The position numbers and the translations under genes are program-made. This document shows positions 11,398-23,200 of a DNA stretch of 64,000 nt, piece by piece. The stretch is taken from NCBI RefSeq assembly GCF_009870125.1, contig NC_046683.1:17927001-17991000 (forward strand), given 5' to 3'. The notes beneath the pieces were generated by a model. That model did not search any database and had not been told where the DNA came from. It worked only from the letters and a program-made list of their open reading frames with translations. The number at the start of each line of letters is the position of its first letter. Position 1 is the stretch's first letter. Origin of the DNA: Drosophila pseudoobscura. Lineage: Eukaryota; Arthropoda; Insecta; Diptera; Drosophilidae.

Positions 11398-13899
11398 ATG
11401 GAGTTCTTGAAAAGTGGCATTAAGACCGTCTTAGGCGGCACGGAGCCAGGTCAACAGCCCAGCGCTGCAGAGACGGTTGAAAAGCTTGTGGATCGGGTTT
11501 ATTCCTCTACGCTGCTGGAGGACCGCAGAGATGCTTGCCGGGCCCTGAAGGCGTTGTCGCGCAAGTACCGCATCGAAGTCGGCGCCCAGGGCATGCCGCC
11601 TCTCGTGCAGGTCCTCCAAAACGATGGCCAGGATACAGAGATTATAAGCTATGCCCTGGACACGCTTTGTAACATTGTCACCAGCGAGGAGTTCGACGAG
11701 GAGGCAGACAACCCCACTGTCTCGGTGAACGTCGGCGGCCAGTTCACGGAGATGTTCATAAAGACTCCGGAGAATGTCACTATGGTGATGGGCTATCTGG
11801 ATGAGTACGATTTCCGGGTGCGGAGGGCCGCCATTCAGCTGATCACCTCGCTAATATCAAACAAGACTCGAGAGCTGCAGGATCTTGTCCTCGTAAGCCC
11901 TATGGGTGTTTCTAAGCTCATGGACCTACTAACGGACAGCCGGGAGGTCATTCGCAACGACGTTCTTCTACTCCTCATCGAGCTCACCAAGGGAAACTCA
12001 AATATACAGAAAATTGTGGCCTTCGAAAATGCCTTCGACCGTTTGTTCGACATTATCCGTGAGGAGGGCTGCTCTGATGGCGGGATTGTTGTGGAGGACT
12101 GTCTCATCCTGCTGCTGAACCTGCTTAAGAACAACTCGAGCAACCAGCAGTTCTTCAAGGAAGGCAGCTACATCCAGCGGCTGGCCCCCATGTTCGTCTT
12201 GGCTGAGGAAGTCGAAGAGGCCGGCTGGTCCCCGCAGAAGATGTCAAACTTCCACTGCCTACTCCAAGTGGTGCGCGCCCTGGTCACACCCAGCAACCAG
12301 CATCAAGTTGTCACCGCCTGCCAGCGCGTCATGCAGAAGTCCAAGCTGCTAAATGCTCTGTGCGAAATCCTGATGAGCAGCGGTGTGCCGGCGGACATCC
12401 TCACGGAGACCATAAACGCCGTCGCAGAAGTGATCCGCGGCGATCGCGAAAACCAGCACGAGCTCAGTCGTGTGATGGCCCCCAGCAATCCACCCCGGCC
12501 AGTCATCGTGGTCCTACTCATGTCCATGATAAACGAGAAGCAGCTGCTGGCCCTGCGCTGTGCCGTGCTCTACTGCTTCGAGTGCTATCTCTACAGGAAC
12601 GCGGACGTTCAAAGGACTGTTGTGCAGACCTTGCTCCCATCGAGTGCGACAGATGTGAGCTCCTTATCGACGGGCCAGTTGCTCTGCACCGGTCTCTTCT
12701 CCAGTGATGCCCTGGCAAACTGGTTCTCTTCGGTGGCCATCATGCACACCCTTGTAGAGAACGTGGCACTGAAGGAGGAACTGCTTCGCGTCCTCCTGGC
12801 CCCGACTGGAGGACAGCGTCCCAACACTCTGCTCGAGATGTGCACCAATCTGATGCAGCGAGAACGCACTCGCCTGCAGAGCAAAATAGGACTGCTGATG
12901 CTGCTCAGCGTCTGGCTAGCCCATTGCCCTGGAGCGGTGAAAGCTCTGCTGGAGACGCAGGGCACCACGGTCTACCTGACCGCCCAGCTTTGCTCCAATG
13001 AGCATGACGAGCGTGAGTTCCTGTTTCAGGGAATGTGCGCCTTCCTCATGGGCCTCTGCATCCAGTTCAACGACAACTCTCTACCCAATCAGCGCCGCGA
13101 GGACATCAGCCAGCTGATCATCAAGCGTATTGGCCAGGAGACGTTCTGCAACAAGCTGGGCGAGGTCTCGCGGCACGAGGCCTACAGCCGGGCCTGCAAG
13201 CAGGCCCAGATCAGGGCCAAGTCTGCCGGCGAGCTCCTGCTCGATTACGAGTACTGCAAACTCTACAAGGGACTGGAGGCGTTGATTGCCAAGCTGGTGA
13301 GCGGCTTCGACGTAGATGGCATAGAGCTCACTGAGCTGACCCTTAGCTCGGAGGCGTCGGCTCTGGTGTCCCAGTACAAGGGCATAATCCGCGGCATGGA
13401 TGCCCAGATCCAGACTCTCCAGCAGTCCGCAAAAGAGCTGGGCCAAGAAAATGCTGAACTGAAGGAGAAGCTGAGTGCGGAGCAGTCCCTCCGGGCTCAG
13501 ATCTCTGATCAGAATACCCTGCTAAAAGCACAGCTGGGAGCAACAGGTCAGACTCCGGTCCAGAGCCAGGAGACCTCTCTGGCCAGAGAGGAGGAGCTAA
13601 ACGCGGCCCGATATCAGGCCAACATGTACTTTGCTGAGAACATTCGACTTAACAAGGAAATTGAGATCCTACGCCAGCAGCTCGCGACCGAAAAACAGCG
13701 TGCAGATGCTTCCCAAGAATCGCTTCTGGCCACCCAAAAGGATCAAGAGGATCTCCTCGAGCTGCTGGCCGATCAGGAGCTCAAATTAGCAAGCTATGAG
13801 CACAAAACAACGGCGCCGAAATCAACTGAGAACCAGAACCAGACACACGCCGAAACTGCATCGGAGGAGGGGATTCCAAGCGAGACTGCCAACAGATAA
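11398..13899 (+). CDS. p115: General vesicular transport factor p115 (Uso1 homologue)
   Basis: An uninterrupted 833-aa frame; no intron is needed. p115 is a homodimeric Golgi tether that works with GM130, Rab1 and SNAREs in ER-to-Golgi transport. The N-terminus (MEFLKSGIKTVLGG, then VEKLVDRVYSSTLLEDRRDACRAL) matches the Uso1/p115 armadillo head. Helical repeats run to about residue 620, including the conserved SVWLAHCPGAVK and SNEHDEREFLFQGMCAFLMG segments. A heptad-rich coiled coil follows at about 640-790 (QIQTLQQSAKELGQENAELK). The last ~35 residues are polar and Glu-rich, though less acidic than the vertebrate tail. Length is close to that of the fly orthologue. The ATG chosen is the first in frame, preceded by an AT-rich leader. 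Confidence 0.95.
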   Translation: MEFLKSGIKTVLGGTEPGQQPSAAETVEKLVDRVYSSTLLEDRRDACRALKALSRKYRIEVGAQGMPPLVQVLQNDGQDTEIISYALDTLCNIVTSEEFDEEADNPTVSVNVGGQFTEMFIKTPENVTMVMGYLDEYDFRVRRAAIQLITSLISNKTRELQDLVLVSPMGVSKLMDLLTDSREVIRNDVLLLLIELTKGNSNIQKIVAFENAFDRLFDIIREEGCSDGGIVVEDCLILLLNLLKNNSSNQQFFKEGSYIQRLAPMFVLAEEVEEAGWSPQKMSNFHCLLQVVRALVTPSNQHQVVTACQRVMQKSKLLNALCEILMSSGVPADILTETINAVAEVIRGDRENQHELSRVMAPSNPPRPVIVVLLMSMINEKQLLALRCAVLYCFECYLYRNADVQRTVVQTLLPSSATDVSSLSTGQLLCTGLFSSDALANWFSSVAIMHTLVENVALKEELLRVLLAPTGGQRPNTLLEMCTNLMQRERTRLQSKIGLLMLLSVWLAHCPGAVKALLETQGTTVYLTAQLCSNEHDEREFLFQGMCAFLMGLCIQFNDNSLPNQRREDISQLIIKRIGQETFCNKLGEVSRHEAYSRACKQAQIRAKSAGELLLDYEYCKLYKGLEALIAKLVSGFDVDGIELTELTLSSEASALVSQYKGIIRGMDAQIQTLQQSAKELGQENAELKEKLSAEQSLRAQISDQNTLLKAQLGATGQTPVQSQETSLAREEELNAARYQANMYFAENIRLNKEIEILRQQLATEKQRADASQESLLATQKDQEDLLELLADQELKLASYEHKTTAPKSTENQNQTHAETASEEGIPSETANR

Positions 13900-15639
13900 A
13901 CATCACTCCGATACTTAGATAGAAGAAGAAGATGATGACCGGACTGTCGCTAACCTCAATACACATAATCTGTATACATACATTCTGTTTGTTTTTATTT
14001 ATACACTTATCAGCATACATACACCTATAAATACATGCCCAGATCGAAATGGAAAACGAAACGAAGTCGGTCTGATTTTCATCAGGGGGAGGACACCACA
14101 GATGCAGCAGAAGACTAGCCAAGACTAGTAGTACTGATGGCTCTTTCTTTCGTTTATCTTAAGACGAAGTACGGGTATAATACACAAGATTATAAAGTCC
14201 TAAGACCATGGATTCCTTCACATTCACATTGAGTTGAATCAAGCAAAGAGAAAGAGCTGCAGATTCAAGTTCTCAGCCGTTGGTGGGAAGGTTTTACTAC
14301 GTTTGGCCATGCTTCGTCACTGCAGCCAGCTTTGGCCTAACATTTGTGTATCAAACATACATTTAGTCGTTTTTCCAATTGTTGTATCCCTTTCAAATAT
14401 AGGGTTTCCTCAAGGCCCTCAAAATAGGTTTTCTTTCCGTGATGACTTCTCTTATCCCGAGCTATATTTAAATAAGTTGGTAAACAGAAAATATTCGCAG
14501 GGGCTCTTTTTCATAATAATGCTGGACAAGGGGTATCAGTTCGTGGCCGAAATTGTGGATTTTTTGCCATGGTAGTTAGTGAATATATTGATGGACCAGC
14601 AGTTCTTTTCATCTCTGAATAATATTCGTCGGCTATAGTTCTGGAGTGCTCGCAGCCCCCCTCAAAGTAGATTGCAGGTCGGCTTTTGGTACTTTCTAAT
14701 GATATTTTTCCAACACGATACGAATACACAAGTTTCAAGTATGTAACGTCCTAGTGAATCCATTATCATTCGCAAATATCAGTGATCCCTGTAACTATTG
14801 TTTTTCAAAACACATAAAGCTTGGCCAAAGGGAAAGAGAGGACAAAAGGCCAAAGGGAAAGAGTTTAATTTGACATTGATATTTGCCGGATTTTCGGTTA
14901 TAGAATATTGGTAAGACGTATGAGACAAATTTGGACTACCCCACGTAATAATCTTTGCAGATAATCACTGTCTTAGTCAAATGGATGTTAGGATGTCACA
15001 CATGTGACTGGATTTCAATGAGTTATTCTCTTCAGTTTCAATGCGGGAGAAGCTATAATTTAAAGACCCCGTGCTCTTTTTAATGCCTAGTACTCAGATC
15101 GCAAACATTCTGTAGACAGAATTGTCTGCAAAATCATTCCGCAATATTTGGGATCAGGCAACAGCTGCATTATCCATATCCATATTTTTTTCAAACTTAT
15201 TCTGTTTGTGTTTATAAAGTGTTTTTGTCATTGTACATCCATATGAATCTATTTCAAAAATGCATTTATTCCTCGACTGACTGATTCAATTAACGCATTT
15301 GCATTAGCAATGAATATTCCTGAATATGTACTGCTGAGGAGTATACATATACTATGAGGCTAGTGTGTCTGTATTGAACGTTTTTGTTAAAACAATGGTT
15401 CTTATGAACCTACAAATAATCTATAAACTTTAAGGTGGAATTTGACTTATCCCACAGCATTGGTTTTTATTGCAGACTGCATATGAAAATTATGAAACTA
15501 AGCCACCAACAAAAATATAACTGATTTACAAAAAAAAATCAAAAAACTATAAAATACAAAGAAATTTTTTATTAAAATGTGTGTTCTTCAGTTATTATTG
15601 TTATTAAGACTTTGGCAGCAACAAGAGCAGCTCTACATC

Positions 15640-15990
15640 CCAACATTAAAGTTCCCCTAATTTACGCATCTCTTCCTTGGTATATTGATCCACGAATCAC
15701 GCAGGCTACCTCAAAGATCTTTAACGTTCTTTGAGCACTTTTGAGCTTTCTTTCCAGCTCGTTGTGGGTCTTTGTCCTGCTGGAAGACACAAAAGGCAAC
15801 ATCGCTGATTCTTATACATATATCCACATAGACTTGTTGATCCATCATCGATTTGTGTCACTTATTGGATCACCGTCCTAATATGAAAATCGTGCCCATA
15901 CCATGATGTTTGGTCCTCTATGTTTAAATGGGAGTCAGGGGGTTGTGTTCTGCATTTCGTCGGACCACAAGATGTTTCTCTCGGCCTTTA
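15640..15990 (-). mobile_element. Tc1/mariner-family transposase relic (Bari/S/Paris-like)
   Basis: Read on the minus strand, pieces of a Tc1-type transposase appear in the right order. They are a LWSDE-like start of the catalytic core, HRGPNIMVWARFSY (the Tc1 GGSVMVWGCFS box), FQQDKDPQ (family QQDNDPKHT) and LWGSLRDSWINIPRE (family NLW...W..IP). The reading frame shifts between blocks and in-frame stops intervene, so it is inactive. The N-terminal DNA-binding part was not seen and no terminal inverted repeats were identified, so the limits are approximate. Confidence 0.7.
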
Positions 15991-16069
15991 TAGAAGTCAC
16001 TTCCGTGGAAACAATCTTGATTCAGTGTGAAATCACAGGAGACTGCACACAAAATTTAACTCGGAGAGC

Positions 16070-16225
16070 TAAGCGCCAAACCAGACGGACGGACAGACAG
16101 ACATGGCTATATCGACTCTGCTATTGATGCTGATCAAGAATATATATACTTTTTAGGGTCGGAAATGATTCCTTTTGGACGTTACACAAATCCACTTTCA
16201 TCACAAATCTAATACACCCCTGTAC
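16070..16225 (+). mobile_element. DINE-1/INE-1 (mini-me) type fragment
   Basis: Shows the hallmark order of this family: a GACGGACGGACAGACAGAC microsatellite, the core ATGGCTATATCGACTCTGCTATTGATGCTGATCAAGA (written here only as a landmark, 16103-16139), then a short TATATATA run. GGGTCGGAAATGATTCC and the AATCTAATACACCC end motif follow. It lies directly beside the Tc1-like relic. The family is nonautonomous and Helitron-related (Helentron). This copy is a partial, diverged end. Confidence 0.65.
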
Positions 16226-16731
16226 TTATGCAGCATTTATTTTGAATATGCCACCAAATCGCTTTACACTTTTATCGTAACAGAAACGACAGAAAGATAA
16301 AGGGGAACAAAGTTAGTGAGGATTAGGAAACTCATGAATATGGAATGACGAGAGAGAACAAAGTACGGAAGGATCAAAAAAATAATGACCTCGTCGTAAT
16401 ACAAGAGAGATCCGTCACCATTGGAGAGACCGGTAGCTGTAAGTTTTGAAACAGAGGCCTGACTCTTAGCCCTACACAAATCTGTATTTCCTATTCCTCA
16501 ATCCAGAGACACGAACGTTGAAGCGTAACAACAATGCATTACAGAGTCGAATCTGCTTTAACTGCCATAATGCTATCCTATGAACAACCAAAACTCCAGT
16601 CTCTCCATCCACAAGAATCCACTCTATTTAATACTTCAGACATTAATCACTTTTTGTACGTCATCTCAGCGTCAAAAGAGCGAACACAATGAATACCATT
16701 TTTCACATTTATTAACATAAATGGGTACAAC

Positions 16732-16737
16732 TTTATT
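16732..16737 (-). terminator. RpS6 polyadenylation signal
   Basis: The minus strand reads AATAAA about 56 nt after the RpS6 stop codon, a typical spacing for a short ribosomal-protein 3' UTR. Confidence 0.7.
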
Positions 16738-16792
16738 CTTAAAACATCATCTAGCCGTGCTTGAACGAAGATTGCGAGTCCAGTTGCTGCAT

Positions 16793-17844
16793 TTACTTCT
16801 TGTCACTTGAGATAGAGCTCTTAGACTCCCTGATCGAGGCGGAGCGACGACGCTTGGCCTCCTCACGTTTAGCCTTGGACTCCTTCTTGCGCTGCACCAA
16901 CAGTTTGGCGTAGTCTGCGGCTGCCTCCTTGGAGGCCGTCTGACGCTTCTTCTTCAGAGCAATGCGACGGTGTTTCCTCTGCAGCACAACAGGGGTGATA
17001 AGACGCTGGATCTTGGGGGCCTTGGAAGTGGCCTTCTTGTTGTCCTTGGCGGGCAGTGGACGGCGCACAACGAAGCGACGCACATCATCCTCCTTGCTCA
17101 AGTTGTACAGCTTACGGATCTTGCTGGCACGCTTGGGGCCCAGACGACGGGGGATGGTGGTGTCGGTCAAACCAGCAATATGCTGCTCGCCTTTCTTGAT
17201 GACGACCAGAGCCAGCACAGACATGTTAGCATCCACAATGCAACCGCGCACAGATTTCCGCTTGCGCTCACCAGTGCGGCGTGGGCGGTAGCAAGAGTGT
17301 CCCTTCTTAAGCAGAAGACGCACACGACCTAGTCAAAATAAACATTTATTGACAGTTAGTAGGCGCCAAATTAAGGGATTTGACAGTGTCTTACCGTGGG
17401 TCAGCACACCCTGCTTCATGGGGAAGCCCTGCTTGTCGTTACCTCCGGCAATACGGAGCTGGTAACCCTTCCACTCATTACCGAGAATATCGGCTTCCAC
17501 AACCTGGCCCATACGCTTCTCATAGAATACACGCAGCTTGTGTTCGTCGACAACTTCGAAGAGCTTTTGGCATCCCGTAGCGGGATAGGAAACGTTGAGC
17601 TGCAACACAAAAAAACAAAGTTTAACACCATTAGCTATGCACGTACATCTGTATGTGTATACAAATACACAAATACGGTATATCTCGAGAACTATCTGTG
17701 ATTTTTAATGGCATCACTTATGATTTCCATTCGAAAATTGGTAATTTCACTTCTGTAGTGTTAATACATTTGTATTCACGCAATATTTTTTAATGTTCAC
17801 AGAGTTTATTGCACAATTTTCACAAATTTTTAGCACACCTTCAT
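16793..17844 (-). CDS. RpS6: 40S ribosomal protein S6 (eS6)
   Basis: Three exons: 17844-17839 (only Met-Lys), 17599-17395 and 17328-16793. They give 248 aa, matching fly RpS6. The two-codon first exon is supported by ATGAAG followed directly by a GTGTGC donor, and by the next exon opening [12 protein letters not shown]. Conserved eS6 blocks are visible: [49 protein letters not shown] and [13 protein letters not shown]. The basic C-terminus ends [19 protein letters not shown], carrying the S6-kinase phosphosites. eS6 sits in the small subunit and is the classic target of TOR-S6K signalling. A pyrimidine-rich stretch on the minus strand (about 17871-17884) could be the 5' TOP element. Confidence 0.98.
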
Positions 17845-18524
17845 ACTGTTGGTCTGTTTGCAGGCAGCGCAGAAAAAAAAAGAATCGGCTCAGGTCTGTT
17901 TTCAGCCAGCGCAGGGTTGGAAAAGAACCCGAAAAGGAAATAGGGATGGGACTGGGACTAGTTGCACTGACAAGTATCGATACGTTCAATTTACCGATAG
18001 TGATTTAGAGCGGCTGATTTAAATATATGTACAAACATGTTTCCGTATTTAGATCATTCATCTAAAATGTATACAAAAAGTATACATTTCATTGTACGAT
18101 TTTCAATAATATATATTCCGCGCTAATACACTTTACAAAACAACTTTATAATAGCCTATTAGCACTACGACTTCGTCATAAGTATTTCCATCGACAGGAA
18201 GACGTATCATTTTTTACAGAAAATAAGCATAGTGATTACAAAAAACTGCGTTCTTTTCAATCGCAGGTGCGTCTGAGTATTTCTGCGTTTTAGAGTACAT
18301 TTTTGCACTTTTGTGCCTATCAGCGCAACACAAGTATATCGTTGTCTGTGTTCTTCAGACTAGTTAGAAGTCTGGACCAATACGATAGTTATATCGATAT
18401 AACATATCGAAAACGCAACTGTGAACTAGGGTTGCCACACACGCAAAAAATGTTTTTGTTTTCATTGCTTAGCAGCACGTGTATTGTATTGTGATTCCTA
18501 TATTGTTATTCTAATCTTTGCAAA
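17845..18524. promoter_or_regulatory. Divergent promoter region RpS6 / bys with DRE
   Basis: A perfect DRE core TATCGATA lies at 17975-17982, 130 bp from the RpS6 ATG, with a second CGATA at about 17994. Near the bys start, TATATCGATATAA (about 18387) and CATATCGA are followed by GGGTTGCCACACA at about 18428, a motif-1-like box about 95 bp from the bys ATG. The minus strand has a T-rich/TCT pyrimidine tract at 17871-17884 that fits an RpS6 TOP start. DRE plus motif 1 is the standard promoter grammar of fly growth genes. Confidence 0.6.
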
Positions 18525-20073
18525 ATGGGCAAGCCAAAGAAGGCCAATGTGGCAATAATTAAAAATGTAAGCTTGGAAAAACAGATAACAGAAGGAAAGG
18601 TTGCGAAAGCCAAAACCAAGAGCAAGTTCAATTTACGTGAGGAGGACTCATCGGTAAGGTCTAGAATTATGTGACCATTCTTCCTGAATATCTCTTAATA
18701 ATATCTCTTGCAGAACATAGACGCCAAGAGCAGTCAAAAAATTTTGGCGGCTGCCAAGAAGCAACAGCTGGAATTAAATGAGGAGAACTTTCCCAGCTTA
18801 GTCACTGTTAAGAAAGTAAACTTCAGTCTGAGTAAGTCGATAAACTTTTAGTGATCAACTTAACATACTAAAAACAAAGTCTCTGTTCAGACGATGGCCA
18901 AGCAAATGAAACTGAGGAGGTCAACGAGACCGACTTCATGGTCGACATGGATATGGATGATGACGATGTGGCAGCATTCGAGCGCTTCCAGAACCCGGCT
19001 AAAGACGTCAAGCGCACGCTCCAACTGTCGGAAATTATCGCACAGAAAATCCAAGAAAAAGAAGCTGATATTCACAACAAAATCTCCGACGCAGGCTCGC
19101 TTAAAATCGAAGAGATCGATCCGAAGGTAAAGGAAATGTACGAGGGTGTCAGGGATGTGTTAAAACGTTACCGCAGTGGCAAGATTCCAAAAGCCTTCAA
19201 AATCATACCCAAGCTGAGAAATTGGGAGCAGATCCTATTTATCACGGAGCCACACAACTGGAGTGCAGCCGCCATGTTCCAGGGTACCCGCATCTTCTGT
19301 TCAGTCTTGTCGCAGGCAATGGCCCAGAGGTTCTACAACTTGGTTCTGTTACCTCGTGTACGTGATGACCTTTGCGAGTTCAAGAAGCTGAACATGCACC
19401 TCTACAATGCCCTTAAGCGGGCTCTTTTCAAGCCGGCCGCGTTCATGAAAGGCATCATTCTGCCCCTGCTAGAGTCTGGTGATTGCACCCTGCGCGAGGC
19501 CATCATCTTTGGCAGTGTTGTGGCTCGCAACTCCATACCCGTCCTGCACTCGTCCGCCTGCCTGCTGAAGATTTGTGAGATGAGCTATTCTGGTGCCAAT
19601 TCCATATTCATCCGCTTTTTCCTCGACAAGCGCTACGCCCTGCCCTATCGCGTGGTCGATGCGGCTGTCTTCCACTTCCTAAGGTAAGTTCCATTGCAGC
19701 TTAGAACGATTTTTTTCAACTAATTAACGTTCTGCTTAAATAGATTCGAGAACGATAAGCGCGAGCTCCCAGTGCTATGGCATCAAAGTCTGCTAACATT
19801 TGCCCAGCGCTACAAGAACGACATATCTTCCGAGCAAAGGGATGCCTTGATTCAACTCCTAAAGTCAGTATTTTGATAACTATTATTTACATGCAAGCAA
19901 GTTTCATATTGGCCGATTGCAGGAAAAAATCTCATCCGAAGATCACGCCCGATGTGAGAAGAGAACTCCAGGCAGCCACCTGCCGCGATGTCGAAATGAT
20001 GGAGACCGATAATGGCCTGGCTGCTCAGCCCGTCAAAATGTACACAGATGCTGATGTTGGATACGATGGCTAG
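18525..20073 (+). CDS. bys: Bystin, 40S ribosome biogenesis factor
   Basis: Five exons (18525-18653, 18714-18831, 18891-19683, 19744-19863, 19923-20073) give 436 aa, the length of fly bystin. Bystin (yeast Enp1) is needed in the nucleolus and cytoplasm for 18S rRNA processing and pre-40S export. The N-terminus is Lys-rich ([14 protein letters not shown]). An acidic stretch ([15 protein letters not shown]) follows, then the bystin domain: [48 protein letters not shown]-like and [21 protein letters not shown]. The end [16 protein letters not shown] is also conserved. The fourth intron uses a weaker GTCAGT donor. It is divergent from RpS6, another ribosome gene. Confidence 0.97.
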
Positions 20074-20127
20074 AGCTCTAAATGCACAACGTTAACTTTA
20101 TGAATGAAAAAAAATACATATAGGGTT

Positions 20128-20230
20128 TACGGACTCGAGTCCGTATCGTTTCCGATACTGAGTGTTTATGTACATAAATATATCTACATATGCGGCGAGC
20201 GTCCAGTTTCGCTGGATGCTCCATAATAAA
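20128..20230 (+). terminator. bys 3' UTR: three hairpins followed by AATAAA
   Basis: An 18-bp perfect palindrome (20128-20145, centred on CTCGAG) is followed by a 6-bp stem GTATCG/CGATAC with a TTTC loop (20143-20158). A 10-bp stem GAGCGTCCAG/CTGGATGCTC with a TTTCG loop and one G-T pair (20197-20221) comes next. A canonical AATAAA begins at 20225, three bases after the last stem. All lie within 160 bp of the bys stop codon. Confidence 0.6.
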
Positions 20231-23200
20231 AACTACATTTAACGAATTTTAAATGTTTTAATATGAAAAACAAATTTATTTTTTACAATTTGGCATTAAT
20301 TTATATTTTTGGTTTTTGTTTTTTGTATCTTTTGGGGTCCGGCGCAGTCGCATCGGGGTTTGACGGAGGACGACGATATTATACATTATGTATGTATGTA
20401 TTTAGTTTAATAATTAAATATTAAAGTTATTAATTAATAAATATAATTCTGTAACCAAAATCTTTCTAAAAGTTTCGTTTCGTCACTTTCTTTAGTCTCT
20501 AAGTATTGTTTCGTTATCTCACTCCAACATTTTTACTTTTAAATTTATTTTATTTTCTTTTCGTTATTTAAGGGCACACGGACATGGAAACGGGCTGCCA
20601 GCAGAGCCAGGTGGCGGCGACGATTGGACTGGGTTTAGTTGGGATCAATTGAAATTAGTCAGTCAAGTCCCTTAAGCACTGAAGCTCATCAATATATGTA
20701 TGCTACTCGTTAGATTTTGTTTTTATTCTGAGCTGAACTTCGACTTTCTTATACACTTGTATAGATGTACAGTATCCAGTATAATCCTCAATGCAATATG
20801 AATTCGAAAAGTCGTCAATGATTGGGAGCTCGAGAGAATGAAACTTGCTGTTCTCATGGACATTTCTTAGCCTTTGTCATATATGTAGTCATTATTTAGA
20901 AAGGTGTGGAGTTTTTGAAGCTAAAGCATCAAAGGGGGGATACGCTAATAGAGACTCAGTGGTTACTTCAATAAATTCAAAATAATATTTTCCTTACCAT
21001 AGCTCTAAACTGAAAATAAATCTGCACGTATTCAATTGCTTCTTGTTCTTGATCGTGTTTTATTTACTTTCACTTCGTTATATATAGTTTTTGGTTTGTT
21101 ATGGGACCGTTTTTAATAAAAACAATCAAACATTCTACCCATTGGTCCGAGTTGTGTAAGAATTTTCAATCCCGCCTTCATTTAAAAGACTCAAATATAA
21201 ATATACAGTTACATACATATTATTTTTGTTTTGGGCTCAAATGGTCATTGGTTCCGCAACCGAATTAACAATAATTAAACGATATGTATCCATTTTAAAT
21301 GACACAGTTTGTTAACGTTAAACATTTCCTAAGCTTCTATAGTATGTCTTGTTTTTCTCTTTGTTCTCTTCGTTTTTGGAACAGCTTTCATCGATCCACA
21401 CACCACAAATTCTGTGCCAACTACTTTTTACGTTAATTGAAAACTCGACGAAAAATAAAGTATGATCAATGTTTAGGTCACTCAGGTCGATTTTATTACC
21501 GAAAAATATCCATTTTGATCATAATTGATTACTTTTGAAGATATCAATATTTCAAGCCAGAGATAGGTCGAGCCTAAAAACCCACACATCGGATTGGAAA
21601 AGCAGACCCCCATTGATGACACAGTGCTACAAAATTAAAACTTTTGAATCTATTTTACACGAGACAAAAACCAGTCGAATCGATGTTATTCGATCCACTA
21701 CTAATACCCGGTACTCAGTTAGTTCTGTTATGTTTATCCATATGTAAATTTAGATTTTGGTAGGACGTGTATAAAGCAGATTGCGTATCCCAATATGTAC
21801 GAGGATACCCGGTACTCAAAGAGTATAGGACTATATTAGATTAGTGGTGGAAGTGCATGTGTGTATCACCCAGAAGGAAGCGTTTCCTTGCCGCATACCG
21901 TAAAGTATATATATATTTGATCAGCATCAATAGCCGAGTCGATATAGCTATGTCTACAGTCTCAGAGACTATCCAGACTCCTGTAACACACTGTTACAAG
22001 TGTGAGTTCAAAACTTTTCCCCGCCCGTCAAAAAGATGAAAATTTCCAGCATCTAGAAGGACTTTAGGATACGCGAAAGCCGAAAACGCGGAATCCTAGA
22101 GATCATATCTAGCAGATTGCCGAATCTGGAACCAGATCGGCTCATTATTATAACCGGAAGGAACAAATTCAAATTCATTGGCGACGCAACGGCTTCAATG
22201 CGATTACTTATTCCACGCTGTTACACGCTCTTCCTCTTCCAGCGCGATAAAACGACTTATGTTGGTGTGAGATTTAAAAAACTAGACCGTAGAAAATTTC
22301 ACACTCTATCTCTCACTCTGTAGAAAAGGACGAATTTGAGAGAGATGAGAGTCACGTCTCGAGCAGTCCCGGGAAATTCTTTTCTTCATTCGGGATATAA
22401 TGATTAGGAGATCTGGCCAATTAACTTTATTCTTTAGACTCTGTCACAAACCTTTTCCTTTGATGGGTGGGTAGGGGGCGAGGCAAAATTTAAGAATACA
22501 TTTTTCTCAGAGTGACATCACAGGAGTCTGAAATTTGGTTGCTTTACCTCTTTTAGTCTCTGGGAACTAGACGTTAAACATGGCTCTATCGACTCGGATT
22601 TCAATGCTGATCAAGAGTATACATAAATACGTTTTAATATCGGAAATGCTTTCTTTGCATTACGTCTATAGGAATCTAATATAAACCGTGTACTCTCTGA
22701 GTACCGCGCAGATCTGGTGGATCTTAAAACCATCTTTTGACATTGTGCAAAAACTAGATATCTACTCCCAAATATCGTCAAACGGTTAATTTGAACTGGT
22801 TTCCACAAGATTTCACTCTTTCATTCGTGATGCGGAAATCCCAGTGCGGCTAAACACAGTGCTTTTGAAATCATGGTACGCGAAAGTAGCCAATATTTGA
22901 ACAATATTGGAACCTATGCATATAGTTATGCAAAGTGTCAAGATATATTAGAAACTAGGTAATATAAATATGTAAGGTACAGGTTGATTTACTAAAAAAT
23001 ATGTAATTTCGTAATTTTTTTACAATTTCAATTATTAGTATCTTATTTGGCTGGGAACTGACGCTACCAAAGATATAAAATCTTTAAAAAATACGTTAGC
23101 ATGTCAAAAAATGTTAAATTCTGGAAAGCTAAAACCTTGGGCATAACCATTGTATGGTAACTAATTTAAAGTTATGAAAGTTTTGCCATATTTTTCTCTT

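Larger units (their letters stand above)
13900..16792. other. Spacer downstream of p115 and RpS6, containing mobile-element relics
   Basis: Begins with the p115 3' UTR (TTTTTATTTATAC near 14000). A short direct repeat, GGCCAAAGGGAAAGAG, occurs twice at about 14822-14868. From 14.9 to 15.6 kb nothing recognisable was seen. A dead Tc1-like transposon (about 15.6-16.0 kb) and a DINE-1-like fragment (about 16.07-16.22 kb) are listed separately. The last ~60 bp are RpS6 3' UTR. Confidence 0.6.
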
